Assembly: GCA_964551995.1 (NCBI GenBank)
Contig: CAZKFD010000013.1
Span: 124,001 to 188,000 of the forward strand
Reading direction: 5' to 3'
Source: DATKJS01 sp964551995
GTDB lineage: Bacteria > Acidobacteriota > Aminicenantia > Aminicenantales > Saccharicenantaceae
Length of the DNA: 64,000 nucleotides
Of the stretch, positions 15,057 through 23,524 are shown piece by piece (positions within the stretch are counted from its first letter, which is position 1; every line of letters begins with the position of its first letter). The translations under genes were made by a program, and so were the position numbers. Under the pieces are notes generated by a model, which did no database searches, had not been told where the DNA came from, and saw nothing but the letters and a program-made list of their open reading frames with translations.

Positions 15057-16505
15057 ATGAATAAATCCTTGACGGCCCTCGTGATCATTTTCGCCTTCGC
15101 CATTCTCCCGGCCGCGGCCCAGGGCATCAAGCCGCCCGTCGTGGCCGGGCAGTTCTACGAGAGCGACCCCGTTCGTCTGGCGGCCCAGCTGGATGGGTTC
15201 CTGGCGAACGCCGGAGCACCGGCGCAGGGCGCCGGGAAAGTCCTGGCCATCATCGTGCCGCACGCCGGATATCTCTACTGCGGGCAGACGGCGGCCCATG
15301 CCTACGCGCTCGTCAAGGGCGGGCCGTACGACACTGTCGTCATCGTCGGCCCCTCCCACTTCGTCGGGTTCGACGGCTGCTCCATCTATCCTGCGGGCGG
15401 GTTCGAAACGCCCCTCGGCGTCGCCTCCGTCGACGCGGCCCTGGCCAAGGAGATCGCCAAGGCTTCGGGCTTCTCCTATATCCCTGAAGCCTTCGCCAAA
15501 GAGCACTCGGTGGAGGTCGAAGTCCCCTGGGTCCAGACGGTCCTTCCCAAGGCCAAGATCGTGCCCATCGTCATGGGCTATCAGAACAGAACGGCGGTCG
15601 TGGCCCTTGCCGATGCCCTCGAAACAGCCTGCGCGGGGAAAAGAGTCCTGGTCGTCGCTTCGACGGACCTCTCGCACTACTTGTCGCCCCAGGAGGGCAC
15701 CAAGCTCGACGCCGACACGATCTCCCTCATTGAGGGCTTCAGAACCGATGCCCTCCTCAGGAAGATCGAAGCCGGCGAGAACATCATGTGCGGCGGCGGC
15801 CCCGTCGTCGCGGCCCTCTTATACGCGAAAAAAGAAGGCCCGGCCCGGGTCGAAGTGCTCAAGCACTCTAATTCCGGGGAGGCGGGCGGCCCTACCGATA
15901 GCGTCGTCGGCTACATGGCCGCGGCCATCGTCGCCGGCAAGGAAGACCCGGCCCCGGCCGAAGAGGTCACACTGACCCCCGCGGAGCGGGCCGACCTCCT
16001 CAGCCTGGCGCGCTCGGCCGTCACGGAATTTCTGGCCGGCGGGAAGGTCATCAGCACTCCGCCCCAGAACCCGAAATTTCTCATCCCGAGGGGGGTGTTC
16101 GTGACGCTCAAGAAGCACGGCGAGCTCCGGGGCTGCATCGGATTCATCGAGCCCGTTTTCCCCCTGGGACAGGCCGTCATCCAGGCCGCCGTTTATGCTG
16201 CAACCGAGGACCCTCGCTTTCCCCAGGTCGCGCCCGAGGAGCTCAAAGACCTCCGGTTCGAGATCTCCGTCTTGACTCCCCTCAAGGACATATCCAACCC
16301 CGCGCTCGTTCAGGTCGGCCGCGATGGCATCGTCGTTTCGATGTCCGGTCAAAAGGGCGTGTTGCTGCCTCAGGTGCCGGTGGAAAACGGCTGGGACCGC
16401 GAGACCTTCCTCAACGAAGGATGCCTCAAGGCGGGCCTCCCCCCGGATTCATGGAAGAAGGGCGCCCGCATATCCGTCTTCCAGGCCATCGTCTTTCATG
16501 AATAG
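15057..16505 (+). CDS. Exported MEMO-AMMECR1 fusion protein
   Basis: 482 residues. Residues 1-22 form a signal peptide (ALVIIFAFAILPAAAQG). The MEMO domain (about 25-292) keeps the His/His/Cys set used for iron in human MEMO1: H69 in PHAGYLYCG, H101 in GPSHF and C245 in NIMCGGGP, plus STDLSHY. The AMMECR1 domain (about 308-482) has the LRGCIG motif at 357-362. These are the B and A parts of the AmmeMemoRadiSam set, whose chemistry is unknown; the radical SAM partner is not in the window. Export, if real, would separate it from a cytosolic radical SAM enzyme. The start has GGAGAGG upstream, and the gene has its own promoter. Confidence 0.9.
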   Translation: MNKSLTALVIIFAFAILPAAAQGIKPPVVAGQFYESDPVRLAAQLDGFLANAGAPAQGAGKVLAIIVPHAGYLYCGQTAAHAYALVKGGPYDTVVIVGPSHFVGFDGCSIYPAGGFETPLGVASVDAALAKEIAKASGFSYIPEAFAKEHSVEVEVPWVQTVLPKAKIVPIVMGYQNRTAVVALADALETACAGKRVLVVASTDLSHYLSPQEGTKLDADTISLIEGFRTDALLRKIEAGENIMCGGGPVVAALLYAKKEGPARVEVLKHSNSGEAGGPTDSVVGYMAAAIVAGKEDPAPAEEVTLTPAERADLLSLARSAVTEFLAGGKVISTPPQNPKFLIPRGVFVTLKKHGELRGCIGFIEPVFPLGQAVIQAAVYAATEDPRFPQVAPEELKDLRFEISVLTPLKDISNPALVQVGRDGIVVSMSGQKGVLLPQVPVENGWDRETFLNEGCLKAGLPPDSWKKGARISVFQAIVFHE

Positions 16506-16606
16506 GGACCGCCCGGAGACGGGGCCTGCGCCGTGACATCCGGTGAGGGGCGTAACCCGTGTCCCAGGCCCGGCACGCGGTCCGCGCTGTGCGCAGGCGG
16601 ATTTTC

Positions 16607-16615
16607 TGCTATAAT
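16607..16615 (+). promoter_or_regulatory. Extended -10 promoter for the FmdB-type gene
   Basis: TGCTATAAT, a perfect -10 with the TGn extension, lies about 42 bases upstream of ATG 16658. No -35 of note is present, as expected for extended -10 promoters. Confidence 0.65.
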
Positions 16616-16657
16616 GGATATTTACCGGGCAACGAACAACTGCGAGGGAAAGAGAAG

Positions 16658-16942
16658 ATGCCTCTTTACGAATACAGGTGCACGAAGTGCCGCGCCAAAT
16701 TCGAGTTCCTGCTGAGGGCCAAGGACAAGCCGCCTGAAAAATGCCAGAAGTGCGGCAGCGCGCTGGTGAAGCTCCCCTCATCGCCGGCCATCCAGTTTAA
16801 GGGAAACGGTTGGTATGTCACGGACTACGCCCCCAAGAGCTCGCCGGTCCCCGAAGACACGCCCGCCCCGAAGCACCAGGCCGGCAAGGAGCTGAAAGAA
16901 CAGCCCCGGTCAGCCTCGCCGGCTCCGGACAAGAGCTCCTGA
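16658..16942 (+). CDS. FmdB-family zinc-ribbon protein
   Basis: 94 residues from ATG 16658; upstream in-frame codons precede the promoter. MPLYEYRCTKCRAKFEFLL with CQKCGSALVKLPSSP forms the two CxxC knuckles of the FmdB putative regulatory zinc ribbon, followed by FKGNGWYVTDY, the usual end of the family core. The last 35 residues are Pro/Ala/Lys-rich and disordered-looking. The biochemical role of the family is not settled. Confidence 0.88.
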   Translation: MPLYEYRCTKCRAKFEFLLRAKDKPPEKCQKCGSALVKLPSSPAIQFKGNGWYVTDYAPKSSPVPEDTPAPKHQAGKELKEQPRSASPAPDKSS

Positions 16943-16957
16943 CGCCGGGCGCGCCTT

Positions 16958-16987
16958 TTGACACGTCCGGAACCATCACGATAAAAT
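16958..16987 (+). promoter_or_regulatory. Promoter for gmhB-rsh
   Basis: Perfect TTGACA and TAAAAT separated by 18 bases. The -10 overlaps the in-frame ATG at 16986, so that codon cannot be the start of the next gene; ATG 17028 is used instead. Confidence 0.75.
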
Positions 16988-17027
16988 GGCGGAGCCGGAG
17001 TGGCGAGTCCGGCGGGCCGAGCCTGAC

Positions 17028-17663
17028 ATGAAAAAAAGGCGCGCGGTTTTCCTCGACAGGGACGGGACGATCAACGAGGACGTGGGCTACCCCGCTCACT
17101 GGAGCCAGGTCCATGTCTACCCCTTCGCGCTCGAGGCCGTCCGCAGGCTCCGGCGGGCGGGGCTGGCCGTCGTCGTCGTTACCAACCAGTCGGGCGTCGG
17201 GCGCGGCGCGTTCACCGAGGATGATTTGCGGGCCCTCCACCGGGACCTGTCGGCGGCCTTCGAGGCCGCCGGGGCCAGGCTCGACGGCATCTACTCGTGC
17301 CCGCACTTCTGCCCGCCCGCCCAGGTCCCGCGCGGAGGCGCATGCCCCTGCCAAAAGCCGAAGCCCGCCCTAGGTTTGCTGGCGGCCGCCGAGCTCGCCT
17401 TGGATCTCCGCCGGTCGTACGTCGTCGGGGACAAACCTTCCGACATCCTTTTCGGCCGGAATATCGGAGCCGTCCCCGTCCTGGTCCTGACCGGCTACGG
17501 CAGGCAGGCGCTCCGCGACCTCCAGAGCGCCGGGGTCCGCCCCTCCCGGGTGGCGGAAAACCTGGCGGCCGCGGCGGAATGGATCCTCGGCCGGGAAAGA
17601 GGCCCCGGACGGAAGCCCAGGACGGCCAGAACGACGAACGGCGCTCCCCATGATCCGGTTTGA
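17028..17663 (+). CDS. gmhB: D,D-heptose 1,7-bisphosphate phosphatase-like HAD protein
   Basis: 211 residues. HAD-IIIA motifs: FLDRDGTINED (both Asp), VVTNQSGVGRG, KPKPALG and VVGDKPSDILFGRN. The zinc-binding insert CPHFCPP...ACPC, of the C-x-H-x(n)-C-x-C type, is diagnostic for GmhB/HisB-N phosphatases, and heptose for LPS core is the usual role. No other heptose gene is nearby, so specificity is inferred. The last 20 residues extend past the domain and overlap rsh by 14 bp. Confidence 0.88.
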   Translation: MKKRRAVFLDRDGTINEDVGYPAHWSQVHVYPFALEAVRRLRRAGLAVVVVTNQSGVGRGAFTEDDLRALHRDLSAAFEAAGARLDGIYSCPHFCPPAQVPRGGACPCQKPKPALGLLAAAELALDLRRSYVVGDKPSDILFGRNIGAVPVLVLTGYGRQALRDLQSAGVRPSRVAENLAAAAEWILGRERGPGRKPRTARTTNGAPHDPV

Positions 17664-19803
17664 CGACATCCTCGAAAAGGCCTCTTCCTATATCAGCGAG
17701 AAAGAGGCCGTAGCTCTCCGCAAGGCCTACGTCTTCGCCGCCCGCGTCCACAAAGGACAGGTGCGGCGCTCGGGGGAGCCCTACCTCAGCCACCCGCTCG
17801 AAGTCGCCAGCCTGCTGGCCGATATGCGCCTCGACAGGACGACGCTCGTCGCCGCGCTTCTCCATGACGTCCTGGAAGACACGGACGTCACCGTAGCTGA
17901 GCTCCGCGCGGAATTCGGCAAGGGCGTCGCCGACCTCGTCGAGGGCGTCACGAAGATCAGCCGCGTCCAGGCCTCGTCGCCCGAGGCCAGCCGGGCGGAG
18001 ACCATCCGCAAGATCATCCTCGCCATGACCGACGACATCCGGGTCATCTTTATCAAACTCGCCGACCGCATCCACAACCTCCAGACGCTCGGCTTCCTCG
18101 GCCCGGAAAAGCGGAAGCAGGTCGCTCGCGAAACGCTCGACGTCTACGCGCCGATCGCCAACCGCCTCGGCATGGCACGCATCCGGGCCGAACTCGAGGA
18201 CCTGTCCTTCCGGTACGTCGCGCCCGCGGAGTATGCCAAGGTCGAGGCCCTCGTCGCACCCCAGAAGAACCAGGCGGACCGGGACCTCCAGGGCATGAAG
18301 CGGGCCCTCGAGGCCCTGATGAAAAAGAACGCGATCCCGGCCGAGATCCAGTCCCGTATCAAGCGTCCCTACAGCATCTGGAACAAGATGAAGCGCCGCC
18401 GCGTGGATTTCGACCAGGTCTACGACTTCCTAGCCCTCCGGCTCATCACCGAGTCCGTCAAGGACTGCTACGCCGCTCTCGGCGCCATCCACCAGCGCTG
18501 GCCCCACCTGCCGCAGCGCTTTCGCGATTTCATCGCCATGCCCAAGCTCAACCTGTACCAGTCCCTCCACACAACGGTCATCACGGAAGGGCGAAAGATG
18601 TTCGAGATCCAGATCCGGACCCGCGAGATGCACGACTTCGCCGAAAACGGCATCGCCGCCCACTGGCGATACAAGGAGGACGCGGCCGAGAGCAAGGGGA
18701 AGGAGGACCAGCGCCTGCGCTGGCTCCGCGAGATGGTCGCGCTCTTCAAAGAGCAGAAGAACCCCCAGGAATTCCTGCGCAGCCTGAAGGCCAACCTCGC
18801 GCCGGAGGAGATCTTCGTCTTCACCCCCAAGGGAAAAGTCATCAATCTCCCGGCCGGGGCGACCGCGCTGGATTTCGCGTTCAGGGTCCATTCGGAGATC
18901 GGGCTCCGCGCGGCCGAAGCGAAGATCAACGGCGTGGCCGCGCTCCTGAAAACGGCGCTGAAGACGGGGGATATCGTCGAGATTCTGACGGCGGAGGGGA
19001 TCACGGTGACCCGGAGAGCCCTGAGCGCCGTGACGACATCGGGGGCCAGACAACAGATCACGCGGTGGCTCAACCTCAAGAGCCGGACGACCAGCGCCGC
19101 CCTCGGAAAAAAGCTCTGGGAACGCGAGATCCGAAAGTACGATATCCCGTCCGAGACGCGGAAGGAGGACGTCCTTCTCCAGCGGCTCTCGGACGTCCTG
19201 CCCGCGAAGGTCCGAAGCCTCGAAGACTTCTACCGCGAGGCGGGCCTGGGCAAGATCGTCGTCGGCGAAGCCCTGATTCACTCCCTGTTCCCGGCGGCCC
19301 GGGCGAAGGGACGTGTACGGCCGGCGCGTGAGAGTTCGGCAGGCCGGCGGGCCCGGAGGCTGGCCTCGCCCATCCGGATCAAGTCGCGCGACGATCCAAT
19401 GGTCCATCTCGCCAAGTGCTGTTCGCCCGTCAAGGGGGAGCCCGTCGCCGGCTACATCACGGTCGGGAAAGGCATCACCGTCCATTCCCTACGCTGTCCT
19501 CTGGTCACCAGGGGAAGCCTCGACGCTCAGCGCCTTGTGGACGTGGGCTGGGACCCCGCGCTCGCCGGCACCTTCAGGGCCCGGCTCTCCGTCCGGGCGA
19601 ACGATTCCCCCGGAGTCCTGGCCAAGGTGGCGACGGCCGTCGCCCAGCTCGAGGGGAATATCGCCAAGGCGGAGGTCAAGACGTTCGCCGGCGGGAAAGC
19701 ACAGATCACGCTCGAGATCCGGATTGCGGACGTCCGGCAGCTCGAGGAGATCTCCCGGCGCATCAAGGCTCTGAAAGACGCGATTTCAGTGGAGAGGATC
19801 TAG
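17650..19803 (+). CDS. rsh: Bifunctional (p)ppGpp synthetase/hydrolase (RelA/SpoT)
   Basis: 717 residues, the full RSH layout. The HD hydrolase domain (about 45-160) retains HPLEVASLLADM and LLHDVLEDTDV, so hydrolysis should be active. The synthetase domain (about 230-340) has RIKRPYSIWNKMKRR and YDFLALRLIT, followed by NLYQSLHTTV in place of the common NGYQSLHT. TGS (about 390-450), a zinc-finger-like CCSPVKGEPVAGYI segment and a C-terminal ACT domain follow. It makes and degrades the stringent-response alarmone. It shares a promoter with gmhB. Confidence 0.95.
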   Translation: MIRFDDILEKASSYISEKEAVALRKAYVFAARVHKGQVRRSGEPYLSHPLEVASLLADMRLDRTTLVAALLHDVLEDTDVTVAELRAEFGKGVADLVEGVTKISRVQASSPEASRAETIRKIILAMTDDIRVIFIKLADRIHNLQTLGFLGPEKRKQVARETLDVYAPIANRLGMARIRAELEDLSFRYVAPAEYAKVEALVAPQKNQADRDLQGMKRALEALMKKNAIPAEIQSRIKRPYSIWNKMKRRRVDFDQVYDFLALRLITESVKDCYAALGAIHQRWPHLPQRFRDFIAMPKLNLYQSLHTTVITEGRKMFEIQIRTREMHDFAENGIAAHWRYKEDAAESKGKEDQRLRWLREMVALFKEQKNPQEFLRSLKANLAPEEIFVFTPKGKVINLPAGATALDFAFRVHSEIGLRAAEAKINGVAALLKTALKTGDIVEILTAEGITVTRRALSAVTTSGARQQITRWLNLKSRTTSAALGKKLWEREIRKYDIPSETRKEDVLLQRLSDVLPAKVRSLEDFYREAGLGKIVVGEALIHSLFPAARAKGRVRPARESSAGRRARRLASPIRIKSRDDPMVHLAKCCSPVKGEPVAGYITVGKGITVHSLRCPLVTRGSLDAQRLVDVGWDPALAGTFRARLSVRANDSPGVLAKVATAVAQLEGNIAKAEVKTFAGGKAQITLEIRIADVRQLEEISRRIKALKDAISVERI

Positions 19804-19810
19804 CCGCGGC

Positions 19811-20002
19811 TCAGCGGGCCTTCGCGATCTTGCCCGACCGAAGGCACCGCGTGCACACCCAGATCTGCCGGACGCCCTGCTCCGTCTGCGCCTTGACGTG
19901 CTGGAGATTCGGCCTCCACTTTTTGGGCGACGACTTGTGGGAATGGCTGACGTTGTGCCCGAACACGGGCCCTTTCCCGCATATTTCGCAGACTTTCGGC
20001 AT
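19811..20002 (-). CDS. rpmB: Ribosomal protein bL28, zinc-binding form
   Basis: 63 residues from ATG 20002; the longer open frame upstream crosses the promoter. MPKVCEICGKGPVFGHNVSH and WVCTRCLRSGKIAKAR give two CxxC pairs, the C+ zinc form. It is convergent with rsh (7-bp gap) and divergent from dnaA. Confidence 0.95.
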   Translation of the reverse strand: MPKVCEICGKGPVFGHNVSHSHKSSPKKWRPNLQHVKAQTEQGVRQIWVCTRCLRSGKIAKAR

Positions 20003-20036
20003 GGTCCTGACTCTCTTTTTCCAAATTGAAGGAGAG

Positions 20037-20065
20037 TTTATACCACAAAACCCGGGGGAAGGCAA
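20037..20065 (-). promoter_or_regulatory. Promoter for rpmB
   Basis: Minus-strand TTGCCT and TATAAA with a 17-base spacer, giving a leader of about 28 bases to ATG 20002. Confidence 0.65.
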
Positions 20066-20300
20066 ACGCCGTTCCGGGAGGGCTTTTTCTGCATTCTCCG
20101 GCCGCACAAGCCGCCGCCGGATGACCGTCTTGAGGCTCCGTCGGGGGCGCCCGGCCAAGGCTCCTCCTCAGGCCCCGAAAAGGCCGCCTTTCCGCCGTTT
20201 CGGGGCTTCGGAGGCGGCCGCGCCGGCGGCCCCAAATACAGACCACGGCCGGGCCTTCAGCGGTCCCGCCGAAGCCGCCGCTCCGCCGCTAAAAAAAAGC

Positions 20301-20329
20301 TTGAAATCAGGGGAGCGAAGTGCTATTAT
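20301..20329 (+). promoter_or_regulatory. Promoter for dnaA
   Basis: TTGAAA and TATTAT with a 17-base spacer and a TGn extension before the -10 (TGCTATTAT). The start would be near 20336, so all three DnaA boxes at 20369-20400 lie in the 5' leader, placed for autorepression. Confidence 0.75.
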
Positions 20330-20368
20330 GGCGAAGCCTTTCCCGGATACATAAGCGCCCGGGGCGGC

Positions 20369-20400
20369 TTTTCCACAGATGTGGAAAATTCTGTGGAAAA
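20369..20400. promoter_or_regulatory. Three DnaA boxes, two in a palindrome, at the dnaA start
   Basis: TTTTCCACA at 20369-20377 and its exact complement at 20380-20388 form a perfect inverted pair with a 2-base spacer; a third box lies at 20392-20400. TTTTCCACA differs from TTATCCACA at one base. The third box supplies the GGAAAAG that serves as the only Shine-Dalgarno-like site before ATG 20405, so DnaA binding here could affect transcription and possibly origin function. Confidence 0.8.
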
Positions 20401-20404
20401 GTAA

Positions 20405-21745
20405 ATGACACCCATGGAACCTGAAGAAAAACAAAATCCTTGGATTCAAATACTCCAAGCCGTCGAGAGCAAGGTCGACGCCAACAGTTTCGAGACCTGG
20501 TTCGAGCCGACAAGCTTTATTGGTCAGGACCAGGAGTGCTTGTACATCAAGGTGCCCAATTCCTACTTCCGTGATTGGCTGTCTTTCCATTATACGCCGC
20601 TCATCAACGACTGCGCCCAGGCCCTGTTCCGCAAAACATTCGACATCCGGTACATCTACGACGACACTCCCTCAGCCTTCATGAGGCGATCGCCGGAGGA
20701 CCGGAAGTCCAAGCAGGGCGCCGCCCTTAACCCAAACCTCAACCCGAACTACACGTTCGAGAACTTCGTCGTCGGCAGCTCCAACCAGTTCGCGCACGCC
20801 GCAGCCCTCGCCGTCGCCAAGAACCCGGCCAAGTCCTACAACCCCCTCTACATCTACGGAGGCGCCGGCCTCGGCAAGACGCACCTCATGAACGCGATCG
20901 GCCACTACGCGCTCGGACAGGGCGCCGGACTCAAAATCCTTTACGTGACGACCGAAAAGTTCATGAACGACCTCGTCAATCACCTCCAGTACGGAAAAAT
21001 CCTCGAATTCCGGCAGAAATATCGGAGCGTGGACGTCCTCCTCATGGACGATATCCACTACCTCTCCGGCCGGGAGCGGACCAAAGAGGAGTTTTTCCAC
21101 ACCTTCAACCATTTGTACGACAGCCAGAAGCAGATTGTCATCTCGAGCGACTGCCCGCCCAAAGAGATCCCCCATCTCGAGGAACGCTTCCGCTCCCGCT
21201 TTGAGTGGGGCCTCATTGCCGACCTCAAGCCGCCGGATATCGAAACCCGCATCGCCATCCTCAAGAAAAAGGCCGAAACGGAGGCTGTGAACCTGCCCGA
21301 GAGCGTGGCCCTCTATATCGCCGACAAAGTCCAGTCGAACATCCGGGAGCTCGAAGGTTACCTCCGCCGCGTCATCGCCTTTGCTTCCCTGAAGGGAGAG
21401 AAGATCGATCTCGACCTGACCAAGGAGGCCCTTAAAGGCCTCCTGGACACGTCCGCGACCATCATTACTGTGGAAAAGATTCAGAAGTTCATCTGCCATA
21501 AATTCAAAATCAAGCTCTCCCAACTCAAGAGCAAGAACAATTCGCCGAAGATCGCCTTTCCTCGCCAGATCGCCATGTACCTAGCGAAGGAGATGACGCA
21601 CTCGTCCCTGCCGGAAATCGGCAAGAAGTTCGGTGGAAAACACCATACGACCGTCATCCATTCCGTCCGCAAGATCGATAAGCTGCGCACCGAGAACCCC
21701 GAATTCAACAAAGAAATCAACAGTCTCATCATGCTCATGCAATGA
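20405..21745 (+). CDS. dnaA: Chromosomal replication initiator protein DnaA
   Basis: 446 residues. Domain I (about 1-80, with WFEPTSFIGQ), a short linker, then the AAA+ domain beginning NYTFENFVVGSSNQFAHAAA with Walker A YGGAGLGKTHLMNAIG and Walker B LLMDDIHYL. The DNA-binding domain IV has AMYLAKEMTHSSLPEIGKKF and GGKHHTTVIHSVRKI. It binds DnaA boxes and opens oriC. An ATG nine bases into the frame is an alternative start. Confidence 0.98.
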   Translation: MTPMEPEEKQNPWIQILQAVESKVDANSFETWFEPTSFIGQDQECLYIKVPNSYFRDWLSFHYTPLINDCAQALFRKTFDIRYIYDDTPSAFMRRSPEDRKSKQGAALNPNLNPNYTFENFVVGSSNQFAHAAALAVAKNPAKSYNPLYIYGGAGLGKTHLMNAIGHYALGQGAGLKILYVTTEKFMNDLVNHLQYGKILEFRQKYRSVDVLLMDDIHYLSGRERTKEEFFHTFNHLYDSQKQIVISSDCPPKEIPHLEERFRSRFEWGLIADLKPPDIETRIAILKKKAETEAVNLPESVALYIADKVQSNIRELEGYLRRVIAFASLKGEKIDLDLTKEALKGLLDTSATIITVEKIQKFICHKFKIKLSQLKSKNNSPKIAFPRQIAMYLAKEMTHSSLPEIGKKFGGKHHTTVIHSVRKIDKLRTENPEFNKEINSLIMLMQ

Positions 21746-21872
21746 GAAGAATCAGCAGGATCGAGCTTTTATCCACATTTGCACCGGACTTTATTATTTC
21801 TCTTCTTGATTTCTATCCTCTTTATAAAAAGAATATAAAGATAAAAAGGAATGTTTTTCGAAAGGTGTGGAC
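21746..21872. other. Putative oriC element between dnaA and dnaN
   Basis: A perfect DnaA box, TTATCCACA, at 21769-21777 is followed by a strongly AT-rich stretch at about 21787-21853 with runs such as TTTATAAAAAG and AATATAAAGATAAAAAGG. It stands out in a GC-rich window and has the makings of an unwinding element. With the box cluster upstream of dnaA this gives a bipartite origin-like layout. Confidence 0.6.
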
Positions 21873-22970
21873 ATGAAATTTTCAATGCCGAAAGAAAACC
21901 TTTTGGACGAACTCCAGCTCCTGCAGGGGATCGTCGAAAAACGGAATACCATGCCGATCCTCGCTAACATCCTGATGAACGTGACCGGGACGGAGGTCGA
22001 GCTGACGGGGACCGACCTCGAGGTCGGGCTGAAGACGCACTTCGCCGCGGATATTCAGGAGCCGGGCGCTATCACGGTGAACGGGAAGAAGATCTTCGAG
22101 ATCGTCAAGTCGCTCCCGGGCGGCCAGACGGTCGGGATCGAGCGCAAGGGGGAGGCCATGGAGATCACGGCCGGAGAGAGCGAGTTCAAGATCCTGTGTA
22201 TGCAGAAAGAGGATTATCCCCAGGTGCCGGAAGCGAGGTTCGAGCGGGGCATCCGCCTTCCGCTGAAGGATCTGCGGGAGATGATTGACCGGGTGTATTA
22301 CGCGATCACCCAGGAGCAGCGGTACTATCTCAACGGGGCGTTGCTCTCCTTGCGAACGAAGCACATGGAGCTCGTGAGCACGGACGGGCATCGGCTGTCG
22401 TACGCCGGGAAGGCCGACGAGGATATCCGGGTCGATAAGGACATCAGCGTGATCGTTGCCAAAAAGACGCTCGGCGAGCTGCGTAAGTTCGAGGACGACG
22501 CCGTCGAATTCGACATGGACGACAACAACCTCTTCTTCAGGGTCGGGCCGCGGACGCTCATCTCACGGATCATCGAGAGCAAGTTTCCTAATTATCAGGC
22601 CGTCATCCCGAAGGACAACCCCAACGTCCTCTCTCTCGGGCGCGAGGAGCTGGCGGGGGCCATCCGCAGGGTGTCCCTCCTCTCCGCGGAGCGCTCAAAG
22701 GGCATCAAGTTCTATCTGGAGAGGAATCAGATTAAGCTCTTCTCCTCGAGCCCGGAGATCGGCGAGGCCCGGGACAGGATCGAAGTCGATTACAAGGGCC
22801 AGGCTCTCGAGATCGGCTTCAATTCGCAGTATCTCCTGGATTTTCTAACGGCCGTCGTCTCCGAGCGGGTGACGTTCGAGATCAAGGACGAGAACAGCGC
22901 CGTCCTCCTCAAGCCCGAGGCCGAGGAGGCGATGAAGAATATCTACGTCCTCATGCCGATGAAGATCTGA
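21873..22970 (+). CDS. dnaN: DNA polymerase III beta subunit (sliding clamp)
   Basis: 365 residues from ATG 21873, with AAAGG seven bases upstream; GTG 21867 is an alternative. Three clamp domains of about 120 residues each, opening MKFSMPKENLLDELQLLQGI with KRNTMPILANILM, and a C-terminus ending YVLMPMKI as is normal for DnaN. It forms the dimeric ring that tethers polymerases. Its last 20 bp overlap the convergent maturation peptidase gene. Confidence 0.97.
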   Translation: MKFSMPKENLLDELQLLQGIVEKRNTMPILANILMNVTGTEVELTGTDLEVGLKTHFAADIQEPGAITVNGKKIFEIVKSLPGGQTVGIERKGEAMEITAGESEFKILCMQKEDYPQVPEARFERGIRLPLKDLREMIDRVYYAITQEQRYYLNGALLSLRTKHMELVSTDGHRLSYAGKADEDIRVDKDISVIVAKKTLGELRKFEDDAVEFDMDDNNLFFRVGPRTLISRIIESKFPNYQAVIPKDNPNVLSLGREELAGAIRRVSLLSAERSKGIKFYLERNQIKLFSSSPEIGEARDRIEVDYKGQALEIGFNSQYLLDFLTAVVSERVTFEIKDENSAVLLKPEAEEAMKNIYVLMPMKI

Positions 22971-23475
22971 GGAGCCGCCGCGAGAGGGCGGCCAGGGCGG
23001 CGGCCGCGCTCTCGGCTGCGCGGGACACCTCGGCGCTGAGCGGCGCTCCCGGCTCGAAGCTCTTCGGCTCGATCCCCAGCAGGATGACGCGGCAGCCGAC
23101 CGTCTGCTCGAGATAGGCCGCAAGCAGAGGGAGGGGGAGCCTGTGCGTCGACGCGTCGTCGTCGCGGATCCGGCGCGGGTCCGCAAGGAAGACCGTCCCG
23201 CCGGGGAAGCCTCCGGCCGCGACATCTACGATGACGACATGGGTGGCCCCGAATTTTCTGACATCCCCGGTGAAGTTCTCCGGGGCCTCGCCAGCGGGGA
23301 TGATTTTCAGCCGGGGCGAGGCCAGACCGGCAGTGAGCCGGGCGAGAGCGGCGGCGCAGAAGACGCCGGCCCCGTCGTCCCCCTTGGCGACGTTTCCGAC
23401 GCCCATGACCGCCAGCCTCTTCGGGCGCCCCAGCTCCCGGGCGAGGCGGGATTTCCAGGCCTCCGGCTTGCGCAT
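22951..23475 (-). CDS. hycI: HycI-type [NiFe]-hydrogenase maturation peptidase
   Basis: 174 residues from ATG 23475 (GGGAGAG just upstream); ATG 23484 and TTG 23493 are alternatives. The M52 pattern is present: GVGNVAKGDDGAG (acid at about 33-34), VVIVDVAAGG (D84) and STHRLPL (H111), the three nickel-sensing positions. ILLGIEPKSFEPGAPLS is close to the HycI segment of formate hydrogenlyase. It should clip the tail of the large subunit at 24912-26114 once nickel is inserted. It is the last gene of the hydrogenase operon, 31 bp after the ferredoxin subunit. Confidence 0.88.
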   Translation of the reverse strand: MRKPEAWKSRLARELGRPKRLAVMGVGNVAKGDDGAGVFCAAALARLTAGLASPRLKIIPAGEAPENFTGDVRKFGATHVVIVDVAAGGFPGGTVFLADPRRIRDDDASTHRLPLPLLAAYLEQTVGCRVILLGIEPKSFEPGAPLSAEVSRAAESAAAALAALSRRLLRSSSA

Positions 23476-23524
23476 CTCTCCCATTATACACAAACGCTCG
23501 GTCGGGGAGCCGAGTCCCCGGGGA

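Larger units (their letters stand above)
20003..20404. other. rpmB-dnaA intergenic region
   Basis: About 400 bases with no supportable gene. It holds the rpmB promoter (20037-20065), a GC-rich middle without clear features, the dnaA promoter (20301-20329) and three DnaA boxes next to the dnaA start. Confidence 0.7.

Noticed and set aside
14811..15677. A 288-codon minus-strand frame covering the promoter region and the MEMO gene start
   Set aside because: Most of it is antisense to the MEMO domain and crosses two divergent promoters; only its last 44 codons have a ribosome site and membrane-protein character.
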